Origin: G963667075 sp963667075
GTDB taxonomy: Bacteria; Pseudomonadota; Alphaproteobacteria; Micavibrionales; Micavibrionaceae
DNA length: 64,000 bases
Assembly (NCBI GenBank): GCA_963667075.1
Contig: OY762938.1
Location: 62,001-126,000 of the forward strand
Direction of reading: 5' to 3'
The notes beneath the pieces were generated by a model. That model saw only the letters and a program-made list of their open reading frames with translations. It was not told the DNA's origin and made no database searches. The position numbers and the translations under genes are program-made. Positions 11,046-19,379 of the stretch are shown here, one piece after another. Each line of letters begins with the position of its first letter. Position 1 is the stretch's first letter.

Positions 11046-12421
11046 TATTTTTTCTTTAAAATTTTAGGGACAAGAAAAATAGAAAGCGTTATTAGAACAA
11101 AGCTAACGGCCACCGGTACAACTGTCATAATCATATCGCCAAAAGCATCATGCGTAAAAAGGTAGAGATACACGATAACGCCGCCAAAAATCGAAATAGA
11201 AATAGCAGCATCAATTTTTCTGCTCTTCCTTTTTGGATAGCCAAGCGCAGAATAAACATAGACCGGCATCAGCACAAACAAGAGACTGGCCGCCTGAAAA
11301 AGAAAAAGGATTACATCGGTTAACATCAAAGACAACACGCTCATGGAAACAAGAATTAAAACCATAACAATTTGCGAAAAACGGATATAACTGTCTCTGG
11401 TCTTTGTAATGCGTGCCGGGAAAAAGTTTTTGGCCAGTGTCGCCGCTGACAAATAGCAAAACGTATCAAGCGTAGACATACATATGGCCATTACCACAAC
11501 AGCAATATAGGCAAGCAATGGTGTTGGAATATAATCACCTTTAAATATTTCATAAAAAGCGTCATCTGCGGCGATTGCTTCCCCAAAATAGGGTTTAGCC
11601 GCCATCCCCATGAAAATAAGGCTAAGCGTCATGATAATCATAAAAATACCGGATACGGGAAAACCAAATTGTATGACCTTTTTATTTCGAGCCGAAAAAA
11701 CACGCTGCCAGGCATCTGCAGACCCAAGAGAAAAACAAAACCCAACAAGATTCAGCGCAATGATTGTTTTCAGGTCCAATGCAAAAATAGTATCAAAATT
11801 CATGACATCTTCTTTTGCCGGCGTAAAAAAGAATGGCACAATGAGAAGAGACAGAATCAGAAAAAACTGAACAGCATCTGTCTTCACAACCGTGCTATAA
11901 CCACCAAAGAAGAGATAAAAACCAACAATAAAGGCAACCGTCCATACACCGACAGAAGGATCCATCTGAAGCACTTCTGCAAAGAGATGACCCGAAACAT
12001 AAAGCTGAACAGCAATATACATCAAAGCGAATAGCAGAATAATAATACCGCTTAAACGCTCTGTAATTGAGCCTATACGTCCGCGGAGCATTTCTCCGAC
12101 AGTAACGTAATTGTGTTTCTTTGCTATCTCACGAACGTGCGGGCCAATAAAACTATAAACAAGAAGTCCTGCCAAAACACCCAAAAACAGCCATATTCCA
12201 CCATAACCAACGGTCGCCCCAAAGCCAAACCAGAAAACAACACCCGCGCCATCCCGGAAGGACGATGCTATAGACCCAATAGTTGGAATATAGCCCACAT
12301 TCCGCCCCCCGATAACAAAACCTTCATGCGTCTGACTGCGGCTTGCCATAAAGCCCATCACGATCATAAAGAGAAAATAGGCACAAATGGTCCCTAGGAT
12401 AATCATTTGGGATTCTGTCAT
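11045..12421 (-). CDS. Sodium:solute symporter (SSS family), copy 1
   Basis: 458 residues with about 12-13 membrane helices. The N-terminal MTESQMIILGTICAYFLFM and the motif GFVIGGRNVGYIPTIGS mark the SSS (PanF/PutP-like) family, which couples Na+ to uptake of small organic solutes. It is a close paralogue of the next gene upstream, sharing the same first ten residues and many blocks. Substrate unknown. It overlaps the rnhB start. Confidence 0.85.
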   Translation of the reverse strand: MTESQMIILGTICAYFLFMIVMGFMASRSQTHEGFVIGGRNVGYIPTIGSIASSFRDGAGVVFWFGFGATVGYGGIWLFLGVLAGLLVYSFIGPHVREIAKKHNYVTVGEMLRGRIGSITERLSGIIILLFALMYIAVQLYVSGHLFAEVLQMDPSVGVWTVAFIVGFYLFFGGYSTVVKTDAVQFFLILSLLIVPFFFTPAKEDVMNFDTIFALDLKTIIALNLVGFCFSLGSADAWQRVFSARNKKVIQFGFPVSGIFMIIMTLSLIFMGMAAKPYFGEAIAADDAFYEIFKGDYIPTPLLAYIAVVVMAICMSTLDTFCYLSAATLAKNFFPARITKTRDSYIRFSQIVMVLILVSMSVLSLMLTDVILFLFQAASLLFVLMPVYVYSALGYPKRKSRKIDAAISISIFGGVIVYLYLFTHDAFGDMIMTVVPVAVSFVLITLSIFLVPKILKKK

Positions 12422-12507
12422 ATTTTCCTCGTTTTCCTTTTATTTCCATGATTCATTAAACAGAACGAGTTTATGAAATACAGAAAAGAAAGTAAAGGAG
12501 CGTGCTT

Positions 12508-13902
12508 TCACGCCAATCCTTTTCCTGTTGTTTTTGCTGTGATTTTTGGCACTATAAAAATAGAAAGAGACGTTAAAACAATACTGATCACGGCAGGTAC
12601 CAGCGTTAAAATAAGGTCATCCAAAACACCTGCAGAAAACATGTAGATATAAATCACAACGCTACACATCATTGATATTGAAACAGCGATATCTATTCTT
12701 TCGTTACGTTTTTTAGGATAGCCCAATGCCGCATAAACGTAAACAGGCGCAAGGATGTAGAGAAGACTCGCTGCCTGAAACGCAAATAAAATAACATCAC
12801 TTAAGGTCACTGCGAACAGGCTGGTTATAATCAGGATTAACAGCATGACGACTTGTGAAAAACGGATATAACCATCTCTCGTTTTGGTTATTTTTTCAGG
12901 AAAAACATTTTTCGCGAGCGTTGCAGAAGAAAGATAGGTGAGCGTGTCTAATGTAGACATACAGATTGCCATGACAACCACAGCGATATAGGCCAGCAAC
13001 GGCGTTGCAACAAAGTCCATCTTGAACAATTGATAAAACGCATCATCGGACCCTACAGAGTCACCGAGATAAGGCCTTGCCGCCATCCCCATAAAAATCA
13101 GATTCAAAGTCATAAGAGCAAGAAAAATACCAGCGGCTGGAAATCCGTAACGAATAACATTGTCATTTTTTGCAGAAAAAACGCGTTGCCAATTCTCTGC
13201 CGAGCCTAAACCAACAGCAAAGCCGATCAGGAACAAAGCAACGAATGTTTTAGGCCCCAGAGCAAACACAGACCCAAAATCAAAAAGATCGTTTCTGGCA
13301 GGGGGAAGATAAAAAGGAACAATGAGCAAAGACAAAATTAAAAAGAATTGCACAGCATCCGTTTTTACAACCGTGTTATACCCGCCTAAAAAGAGATAAA
13401 AGCCGACAACCGTCGCTACAGAAAGAATACCAACCCACGCATCTATTTGTAAAACTTCTGCAAACAAATTGCCAGAGACATAAAGCTGCATAGAAATAAA
13501 TATTATAGCAATCGCAAGTATAACAACACCCGTTAGTTTTTCGGTTTTTCCTCCCATTTGCGCCCGGAGCATTTCACCAATCGTGACATACCCATGTTCT
13601 TTAGACATTTTTCTGACCTTTGGACCGATAAAACTGTAGAGCAACAAGGATAAAATAAGGCCGACAAGAAAAGAAATGCCACCGTAGCCGGCACTTGCGC
13701 CAAAGCCAAACCAGATAATAAAGCCCATACCATCCCGGGTAGACGATGCCAAAGAACCTATGGTCGGAATATAACCCACGTTGCGACTACCAATAACAAA
13801 ACCTTCATGTGTCTGACGACGGCTTGCCATAAAACCGATAAGAATCATAAAAAGAAAATAAGCACAAATAGAGCCTAAAATAATCATTTGGGATTCTGTC
13901 AT
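12508..13902 (-). CDS. Sodium:solute symporter (SSS family), copy 2
   Basis: 464 residues with the same architecture as the downstream paralogue (shared MTESQMIILG, GFVIGSRNVGYIPTIGS, YIAVVVMAICMSTLDT). This is a tandem duplication with an 86-bp spacer. Differences are spread through the helices, so the duplication is not recent and the substrates may differ. It is the last core gene before the accessory block that begins near 14.0 kb. Confidence 0.85.
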   Translation of the reverse strand: MTESQMIILGSICAYFLFMILIGFMASRRQTHEGFVIGSRNVGYIPTIGSLASSTRDGMGFIIWFGFGASAGYGGISFLVGLILSLLLYSFIGPKVRKMSKEHGYVTIGEMLRAQMGGKTEKLTGVVILAIAIIFISMQLYVSGNLFAEVLQIDAWVGILSVATVVGFYLFLGGYNTVVKTDAVQFFLILSLLIVPFYLPPARNDLFDFGSVFALGPKTFVALFLIGFAVGLGSAENWQRVFSAKNDNVIRYGFPAAGIFLALMTLNLIFMGMAARPYLGDSVGSDDAFYQLFKMDFVATPLLAYIAVVVMAICMSTLDTLTYLSSATLAKNVFPEKITKTRDGYIRFSQVVMLLILIITSLFAVTLSDVILFAFQAASLLYILAPVYVYAALGYPKKRNERIDIAVSISMMCSVVIYIYMFSAGVLDDLILTLVPAVISIVLTSLSIFIVPKITAKTTGKGLA

Positions 13903-14013
13903 GTTGTCTCCGTTCGCGCGTTAAGTTACATCCCGCGAAAGGCTACCTTCTAAACACCACCATGTAAACATCTTCGGAAGTTTGATGTTATTAGCATCTA
14001 CTCAGGATATAAT

Positions 14014-15381
14014 TTATAAACTTTTAAACACTTCTTGGATCAGTTTTGCTATGGCACCAAAACCAACGGCAAGTTGCGTTAAGATGCCTTGATTTGATTC
14101 TGAAAGACGCAGAAGAATGAGCATAAACATTTTCATACTGTAAGAAAATGTTTTGGCTGCGATATAAAATAACGAAACAATTAAATGCAGAAATGTTGGT
14201 AAAAAACCACAGATGAAAATTAGAATAGTCAAAAACTGAAGATTTAGAGAAATACCCTTCCAACGAAACTCCAGACGACCATCTGCAAATTGATAGCTGT
14301 CTACATATTTGCCAGGTAAATTGCGAGTGATATCATTTTCTTCCAACACAATACGTCTGCGTTCAAAGGAAAACACCAGTTGCTGGCCAACATAACGCTC
14401 ATCACGTAAACACAGGATATCGCGAAGACGCTCAGATTCTATATTCAGCGTTCGGTGTAGGTCATCCGAACGGCGTGGGATTTTAGCAAACTTTATATTA
14501 TATCGCTCCATAAAATCGCCCAAGAACGCGTTACCAGCATCCATATCAGAAATGCCTGCCAAGCGTAGTTCCTTTACCAGGCGATCTTGTAAGGTCCGAT
14601 TGGCTCGTTCAACGCGGCCTTTGGCCTGGCTACTGTTGGCACATAAAATCTCTATATTTAGTTCATTCATTGCACGTCCAAACTGGGTCATGCCGTGACC
14701 AGTTCTGCCACCTTGCGTAGAGGGTCTAAAAACTGTGTGTCGGTCACTGTAAAACGCAACAGGGCGACCATGCTTAATCAGATAGGTTTCCAGAGCTGAG
14801 AAATAGGTGAAAGTACTTTCTGAACTAACAAATTGCAGATGCATTAACGTGCTGCTTGCATCGTCTACAAACACAAGAAGAGTGCAGGCAGGGGCACGAT
14901 CCTCAAACCATCTATGATCTGAACCATCTATCTGTATTAACTCGCCATAGCACTCACGGCGTAAGCGCGGCTGATGAAATGTTCGGCGCTGTTTGCGCGA
15001 AAGCCAGAGACCATCTTCTTGCATCCATTTACGTAGCGTCTCGCGTGAAACCTTGAACTCATGGTGCGTCGCTAACATCTCACTTGCTAGGGTTGGTCCA
15101 AAATCCGCGTATTTTTCTCGTACAAGATCAAGAGCATAGGAGCGACGAGCATCATGAATCTGGTTATTTGATGGTTTCCCACGCAGCTTATGCTGTAATC
15201 CTGATGCTCCATCTTCACGAAAACGTTCAAGTAAACGATAGATCTGTCGTTTCGACAGATCTAACAAAAGCGCTCCATCATTAACATTTAGACGGCCGTC
15301 ATTTATTTGTGCCAATACTTCGATCCGGTTTAGCTCTCTCTCGCTCATCATCACCCAACCCATGCCGTATCTCCTCAACAA
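14014..15381 (-). pseudogene. IS1202-like (ISNCY) transposase with replaced C-terminus
   Basis: 455 codons. Residues 1 to about 375 are a helix-turn-helix plus DDE transposase: LDLSKRQIYRLLERF, then LIQIDGSDHRWF, LLVFVDDASS and AKGRVERANRTLQDR. After KGISL the expected C-terminal tail is absent and the frame continues into unrelated hydrophobic sequence (about 14014-14250). The native tail (THAAIVENKRLGAVLE...) is preserved in the second copy at 16351-16725, which shows that this copy lost its 3' part. Probably inactive. Confidence 0.75.
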
Positions 15382-15451
15382 TCCATGTACATGGTCAGAA
15401 GAGTGACATTTTTACTTTGCTCAGGGGTGACATTTTAACATTGCGGCTACA
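14250..15451 (-). mobile_element. IS1202-like element copy 1, left end lost
   Basis: The transposase 5' end and upstream 70 bp, including the terminal repeat ending in CTACA at 15447-15451, match the second copy at 16795. The opposite terminus is missing; the junction near 14250 is estimated from where transposase similarity stops. The preserved end lies exactly 5 bp (GCCCT) from a dif-like 28-mer at 15457. Confidence 0.7.
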
Positions 15452-15456
15452 GCCCT

Positions 15457-15484
15457 AAGAGTGATAATATATCTTATGGGAAAT
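15457..15484 (+). other. dif-like (XerC/XerD-type) site 1
   Basis: Arms AAGAGTGATAA and TTATGGGAAAT around the 6-bp spacer TATATC. The right arm matches the general XerD arm TTATGTTAAAT at 9 of 11 positions; the left arm keeps only the inner ATAA. The 13-bp core AATATATCTTATG recurs in site 2 at the same distance (15 bp) from the end of the other IS copy. Function is inferred. Confidence 0.55.
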
Positions 15485-15521
15485 ATTTCCTGTTATTGGT
15501 TATTTACGATATTCTTACTCT

Positions 15522-15938
15522 TTAGTCCCACGGATTTATTAACTTAACACCACAATCTTTGAAATCCTTAATATTTCTTGTCGCAATCGTAGCGTTATAA
15601 TTCTTAGCTATCGCGGCAATCATCAAATCAATGGCATCTGTATTAAACCCTGACTTTTCTCTATCTGAAGCAATTTCACCATATAAATAAGCAGCGCGCT
15701 CATCAAAAGGAAGAATACGTCCCGCAAATGCACTTTCTACAAATTCCTTAAAATTTTCGTGAAGCGTTTTTCTCTTTTTTCCTTTTGGAAGTCTTAAGAT
15801 ACCTCTTTGAATCTCGGTCACGCCAATAGATGTAATGACCAAATTTGTAGCCTTTTTCCCTTCAATCCACTTTAAAACCTTGGCTTCAGGGCTAGCACGC
15901 ATAAGCTCTGATAATACGTTTGTATCCAGTATAATCAT
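15522..15938 (-). CDS. vapC: PIN-domain toxin, VapC/FitB type
   Basis: 138 residues. The PIN ribonuclease fold shows acidic residues in ILDTNVLSEL, TEIQRG and DAIDLMIAA (Asp). The ATG at 15938 overlaps the stop of the antitoxin gene (TGATG), the normal translational coupling for this family. A TTG at 15941 is also possible. VapC toxins are site-specific RNases held inactive by VapB. The pair lies between two dif-like sites. Confidence 0.88.
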   Translation of the reverse strand: MIILDTNVLSELMRASPEAKVLKWIEGKKATNLVITSIGVTEIQRGILRLPKGKKRKTLHENFKEFVESAFAGRILPFDERAAYLYGEIASDREKSGFNTDAIDLMIAAIAKNYNATIATRNIKDFKDCGVKLINPWD

Positions 15939-16183
15939 CAACCAAATTCCACTTGGCCACGTTTTGAACTGCGCTCAGGCAGCGCAAGATCAATGCCATT
16001 CTTCGTCCCAAAATATTTCCCTGCCAGATCAAGGATACTCGGCTGAACCAGATTTTCTGAAACCGATACCGTTTGCAAAATATAACGGGCATAAGCTTCA
16101 AGAGAAATACCGGATTTTGCAGCCTGCACTCTCAAAGTTTCTTTAGTCTGATCGGGTAGATCACGAATAGTAATATTAGCCAT
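15938..16183 (-). CDS. vapB: Ribbon-helix-helix antitoxin, FitA/VapB type
   Basis: 81 residues. The N-terminal Arc-like RHH (ITIRDLPDQTKETLRVQAAKSG) binds the operator and the C-terminal part binds the toxin. AAGGAG lies 8 nt before the ATG. The upstream region (about 16184-16235) probably carries the autoregulated promoter and ends at the left terminus of the second IS copy, so the insertion lies just behind this promoter. Confidence 0.85.
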   Translation of the reverse strand: MANITIRDLPDQTKETLRVQAAKSGISLEAYARYILQTVSVSENLVQPSILDLAGKYFGTKNGIDLALPERSSKRGQVEFG

Positions 16184-16290
16184 GATAAAAACTCCTTATG
16201 ATTACATTGTATCCAATGATCTCATTGATGTCAAATGTTGCAACAAAATAGAATTGTCTCAGTTTTTGCAAAGTAGAAATGTCACTATAC

Positions 16291-16344
16291 GTAAGGCTTT
16301 CCATCCCGTAGACCCTCATAAATCGCAGGGGTGGAAAGCCTTAC
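16291..16344. terminator. Strong hairpin inside IS copy 2
   Basis: GTAAGGCTTTCCA (16291-16303) and TGGAAAGCCTTAC (16332-16344) are perfect 13-bp complementary arms, between the transposase stop and the IS terminus. There is no U-run. It could insulate the element from outside transcription. Confidence 0.5.
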
Positions 16345-16350
16345 CTGTCT

Positions 16351-16725
16351 TTAGCTGTTCACTGGCTTTTTAGTCTGCAACCCCGGGCGTCCCGGGGCTT
16401 TTCGACCAGTCGGTGTGTATTTTGTCCGTTGCCTACCAGCACGATGTTTCCTGGGAGGAACCTCTACCTGCTCTTGTTTGATTTGTTCCAAAACTGCACC
16501 CAGACGTTTATTTTCTACAATAGCGGCATGTGTATGCTGTAATCCTGATGCTCCATCTTCACGAAAACGTTCAAGTAAACGATAGATCTGTCGTTTCGAC
16601 AGATCTAACAAAAGCGCTCCATCATTAACATTTAGACGGCCGTCATTTATTTGTGCCAATACTTCGATCCGGTTTAGCTCTCTCTCGCTCATCATCACCC
16701 AACCCATGCCGTATCTCCTCAACAA
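16351..16725 (-). pseudogene. Internally deleted IS1202-like transposase
   Basis: 124 codons. Residues 1-64 are identical to the start of the copy at 14014-15381 (MLRRYGMGWVMMSEREL ... GASGLQH). At about 16533 the frame jumps in frame to the C-terminal tail (THAAIVENKRLGAVLEQIKQ...), which is rich in Lys, Arg and Pro. The whole DDE core is missing. The product, if made, keeps the DNA-binding helix-turn-helix and might act as a repressor (inference). Confidence 0.8.
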
Positions 16726-16800
16726 TCCATGTACATGGTCAGAAGAGTGACATTTTTACTTTGCTCAGGGGTGACATTTTAACATTGCGGCTACATCAAA

Positions 16801-16828
16801 TCACAAGGCAATATATCTTATGAAAAAC
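16801..16828 (+). other. dif-like (XerC/XerD-type) site 2
   Basis: Arms TCACAAGGCAA and TTATGAAAAAC with spacer TATATC, the same spacer as site 1 and the same orientation. The XerD-like arm matches TTATGTTAAAT at 8 of 11 positions; the XerC-like arm is poorly conserved. It begins directly after the 5-bp target duplication of IS copy 2. Confidence 0.5.
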
Positions 16829-16852
16829 AATTGTTGCGTTTCTGGCTATGAT

Positions 16853-17131
16853 CTAAGATGATCTCTTTAGGTCGCGATAAAAGTTCTCATGAGAACCCAG
16901 AGCGAGCAGCGTTAATGTAATTGTCCGGTCCTCAAAAGTATACGCCAGAAGCGTTAGCTGTTTCGCCATTTTGAATTTATAGACAGAGACACCTGACAAA
17001 TCGCCCGCTTTTTCTTCGCCAATGCCAGGATTATCTACGATTAATCTAATCGCTTTATCGAGATCTTCTTTTTGATTTTTATGAAGTTTTTTTACAGCTC
17101 TCTTAAACGTTGTTGTCTGCAAAATCTGCAT
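16853..17131 (-). CDS. RelE/ParE-family toxin
   Basis: 92 residues with the compact RelE/ParE fold. Family features include FKRAVKKLHKNQKEDLDKAI, DLSGVSVYKFK and a C-terminal ALGSHENFYRDLKR. It is expected to act on ribosome-bound mRNA (RelE-like) or gyrase (ParE-like); sequence alone does not decide. It directly abuts the antitoxin stop. The gene lies 24 bp beyond dif-like site 2, reading toward it. Confidence 0.85.
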   Translation of the reverse strand: MQILQTTTFKRAVKKLHKNQKEDLDKAIRLIVDNPGIGEEKAGDLSGVSVYKFKMAKQLTLLAYTFEDRTITLTLLALGSHENFYRDLKRSS

Positions 17132-17355
17132 TACAGTTCGCCAAATTCATAAGGTGTAACCTGATTGTCTGCAAGTTCAGCTTTTGCCAGCAAAATTTCT
17201 TTTATAAAACTGTAAGAAAGATCAGGGTTTTCTTCTGCTATCTTCCCAATATTCATCCAGTATTCAATTTGCTTAGGCGTTGATCTGCTATATATAGCAG
17301 CGTAACGTTTCGCTTCATTGACGATGTCATCTGGTAACTTAATTGTTGTGGCCAT
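17131..17355 (-). CDS. ParD-like antitoxin
   Basis: 74 residues. It starts with MATTIKLPDDIVNEAKRYAA, an RHH-like DNA-binding segment typical of ParD-like antitoxins (STPKQIEYWMNIGKIAEENPDL). It overlaps the toxin start by 1 nt. An SD-like GGAGA precedes the ATG. Expected to neutralise the adjacent toxin and repress the operon. Confidence 0.8.
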   Translation of the reverse strand: MATTIKLPDDIVNEAKRYAAIYSRSTPKQIEYWMNIGKIAEENPDLSYSFIKEILLAKAELADNQVTPYEFGEL

Positions 17356-17461
17356 AGCTTGTCTCCTTTCCTACATAATACGCCAAATAGCGTAAAGAGA
17401 CAACCTTTTGCCTATAAAGATGTAAAGAAGAGTGCTGCAATTGTAACGCAGTTAACACAAG

Positions 17462-17489
17462 AAAAGGCCACCCGGTTGGATGGCCTTTT
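17462..17489 (-). terminator. Rho-independent terminator
   Basis: AAAAGGCCA (17462-17470) and TGGCCTTTT (17481-17489) form a perfect 9-bp stem with a 10-nt loop. On the minus strand it follows the stop of the type I secretion remnant at 17514, whose original terminator it probably was. Confidence 0.75.
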
Positions 17490-17513
17490 GTGGGGAAGAA
17501 TTTTTTAATTTCG

Positions 17514-17753
17514 TTAGGCCACTTGCAATAGATCTGTGTTATAGAGAGACAAAATATCAAGATCGTTCGTACCTTCGACTTCGACCAGGTCCTGCCAGCT
17601 ATACTGTGCACCTGCACCATCACGGTCGATTTGAACTACACTGTCAGAGTTTACATTTACCGACTGTATATAGTCTTCAATATACGAGGTTGCCAAAACG
17701 CATGATAATCCAGACATCTGCCTTACAAATGTAAATGAAGCCGAATACGACAA
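17514..17753 (-). pseudogene. C-terminal remnant of a type I secreted (repeat/RTX-like) protein
   Basis: The last ~55 codons (TSYIEDYIQSVNVNSDS, VVQIDRDGAGAQYSW, then LVEVEGTNDLDILSLYN) resemble the C-terminal secretion domain of large type I secreted adhesins. The first ~20 residues look unrelated and probably come from the junction with the neighbouring transposase fragment. The body of the gene is gone. A matching terminator lies just downstream. Confidence 0.55.
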
Positions 17754-17790
17754 ATGGCTTGCCTCCTATGAGCCTCTTCATGCAAAACGT

Positions 17791-18435
17791 ATGGCCCAGC
17801 TAGAAAGTGTAAAACTCCGCGTTTTGATGAAAGAACACGATCTGCATTTGACGTCCACAGCTTACCCGTATTTGCTTAAGGGGTTGGAGATCACAAAGCC
17901 AAATCAGGTCTGGTGTACGGATATCACGTATATTCCTATTAAGCGCGGTTTTTTGTATCTGGTCGCGATTATGGATTGGTATTCCAGAAAAGTGCTGTCA
18001 TGGCGGCTTTCCAATACTATGGACAGCGCATTTTGTGTAGAAGCCCTTGAAGAAGCCATTGCGCGCTACGGCAAACCTGAAATCTTTAACACCAATCAGG
18101 GAAGCCAGTTCACGAGCTTTGATTTTACGGGTGTTTTAAAAGAAAACGAGATCAGGATCTCGATGGATGGCAAAGGCCGATGGATGGATAATGTGTTCAT
18201 TGAGCGGCTTTGGCGCTCTTTGAAGTATGAGAGTGTTTACTTGAATGCCTTTGATAACGGGCTTCAGGCGCGGCAGGAAATTGGCAGATGGCTCGCGCAT
18301 TATAACCAAAATCGTCCGCATTCACCTTTTGATGGACTTACGCCGGATGAGGTTTATGATGGACGAAATTTTGTTCCTCCTGTCTCGGGCTACGCCCTTC
18401 ACCACGAGGAACAAAACATGAGACAAGCGGCATAA
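17791..18435 (+). pseudogene. IS3-family OrfB fragment with mutated active site
   Basis: The rve integrase core is present from about [25 protein letters not shown] onward. The first catalytic Asp (CTDITY) and the Glu (WMDNVFIERLWRSLKYE) remain. The second, normally in NTDQGSQFTS, reads NTNQGSQFTS (AAT instead of GAT). OrfA and the N-terminal part of OrfB are absent; the 5' ~70 nt look foreign. The right IS end lies near 18470-18500. It is inactive by truncation and by the D-to-N change. Confidence 0.8.
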
Positions 18436-18524
18436 CACAAACGAGCAATTTGTAGCTTAACTTTGCCGCAAACCTGTCCAATCAAATAGGACCAGCTCTC
18501 CATTCTAAAAGAGACATTAAACTA

Positions 18525-18553
18525 TTCTTTACCAATTCTATGTAGAGTATAAT
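18525..18553 (+). promoter_or_regulatory. Putative sigma-70-type promoter of the AhpD-like gene
   Basis: A perfect -10 TATAAT is at 18548-18553. A weak -35 TTCTTT at 18525-18530 lies 17 bp upstream. The gene starts 45 bp downstream. Confidence 0.45.
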
Positions 18554-18598
18554 CCGCGTACGAACAAAAAAAGTTTTTACCACCACAGGAGATAATAA

Positions 18599-18937
18599 AT
18601 GAAAGATTACATTGAAGCCACGAAAACAGTTTCTGCCAACCTGAAAAAATTAGGTCAGGATATCCCAGGTGTTTTACAAGGGTTTTCAGCCATGTCTAAA
18701 GCAGCCAAAACGGATAATGCGCTGGACATGAAAACAAAAGAATTAATTGCTCTGGCCTTGGGCGTTGCAGCACATTGTGATGCCTGCATTGGTTTTCACA
18801 TGGAAGAACTTGTTGGGCTTGGCGCGACAAAAGCCGAAATATCAGAGGCTTTAGGCGTTGCTGTGTTCATGGGCGGCGGTCCATCTTTGATGTATGCCGC
18901 AGAAGCCATGGATGCTTATGAGCAGCTATCCAAATAA
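18599..18937 (+). CDS. AhpD-like / carboxymuconolactone decarboxylase family protein
   Basis: 112 residues. The AhpD core motif HCDACIGFH (CxxC plus His) is near residues 59-67, after KTKELIALALGVAAH. Such proteins are thiol peroxidase partners or protect against oxidants. SD AGGAG lies 8 nt before the ATG. It is convergent with the NifX/ATPase operon, with a bidirectional terminator between. Substrate not determined. Confidence 0.88.
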   Translation: MKDYIEATKTVSANLKKLGQDIPGVLQGFSAMSKAAKTDNALDMKTKELIALALGVAAHCDACIGFHMEELVGLGATKAEISEALGVAVFMGGGPSLMYAAEAMDAYEQLSK

Positions 18938-18985
18938 AGAATTTTGCAGCAATATGTAAACAATTACATCCACTCGCAGCAAATA

Positions 18986-19014
18986 CCCTGCCGTATCTTA
19001 AAAATACGGCAGGG
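18986..19014. terminator. Bidirectional hairpin terminator
   Basis: CCCTGCCGTAT (18986-18996) pairs perfectly with ATACGGCAGGG (19004-19014) around a 7-nt loop. It sits between two convergent genes. The U-tract is weak on both sides. Confidence 0.65.
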
Positions 19015-19023
19015 ATTTGTGCT

Positions 19024-19359
19024 TTAATGATCACATAGATTTTTTCCTGAACAGAGAGCCCCTTCTACATAAGATTTTATCAAGGCCTCTGGGGTTTCTT
19101 CTGGCGCGCCGATAATAACCTCTACACCCTTTTCGACGAGCAGGTCTTGCGCTCTGGCACCAATGCCGCCGGCTATGACAAGATTCACGTCCTGCTCTAT
19201 TAACCATTTAGGCAGCAAGCCCGGCTCATGCGGCGGAGATGGCTGAATATCTTTGGACACGATATGCCCCTGCTCATCCGTTTCGATGATGGCGAAATTT
19301 TGACAATGACCGAAGTGAGAACACAATTTTTTATTTTCCAATGGAACGGCTATTTTCAT
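19024..19359 (-). CDS. NifX/NifB-type dinitrogenase iron-molybdenum cofactor domain protein
   Basis: 111 residues from the ATG at 19359 (MKIAVPLENKKLCSHFGHC), with AAGGA about 8 nt upstream. A longer in-frame start would overlap the ATPase gene and has no ribosome site. The fold binds metal clusters; the family includes MTH1175/ORP-like proteins. The C-terminus carries two cysteines in ALCSGKNLCDH. It is the last gene of the four-gene operon. Expected to carry or bind an Fe-S or Mo-type cluster delivered by the ATPases (inference). Confidence 0.85.
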   Translation of the reverse strand: MKIAVPLENKKLCSHFGHCQNFAIIETDEQGHIVSKDIQPSPPHEPGLLPKWLIEQDVNLVIAGGIGARAQDLLVEKGVEVIIGAPEETPEALIKSYVEGALCSGKNLCDH

Positions 19360-19379
19360 TTTTATTTTCCTTTTTGTTA

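Larger units (their letters stand above)
16236..16795 (-). mobile_element. IS1202-like element copy 2, 560-bp internal-deletion derivative
   Basis: Both termini are present: TGTTG at 16236 and CTACA at 16791-16795. They form imperfect inverted repeats about 50 bp long, sharing GCAAAGTA.AAATGTCACT. The element is flanked by the 5-bp direct repeat TCAAA (16231-16235 and 16796-16800), a target duplication. The transposase is reduced to its first 64 and last ~60 codons. It is a MITE-like derivative that would need a transposase in trans. Confidence 0.8.

Noticed and set aside
14024..14263. 79-codon ORF in another frame at the truncated end of IS copy 1
   Set aside because: Overlaps the hydrophobic tail region without a ribosome site; neither frame is recognisable.
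16178..16206. dif-like look (GATAA...TTATG) at the vapB start
   Set aside because: The spacer is 7 bp rather than 6 and the sequence is explained by the vapB ribosome site and start codon.
17375..17400. Possible third dif-like site (CATAATACGCCAAAT)
   Set aside because: One arm fits loosely, the other does not, and the 13-bp core of sites 1 and 2 is absent.
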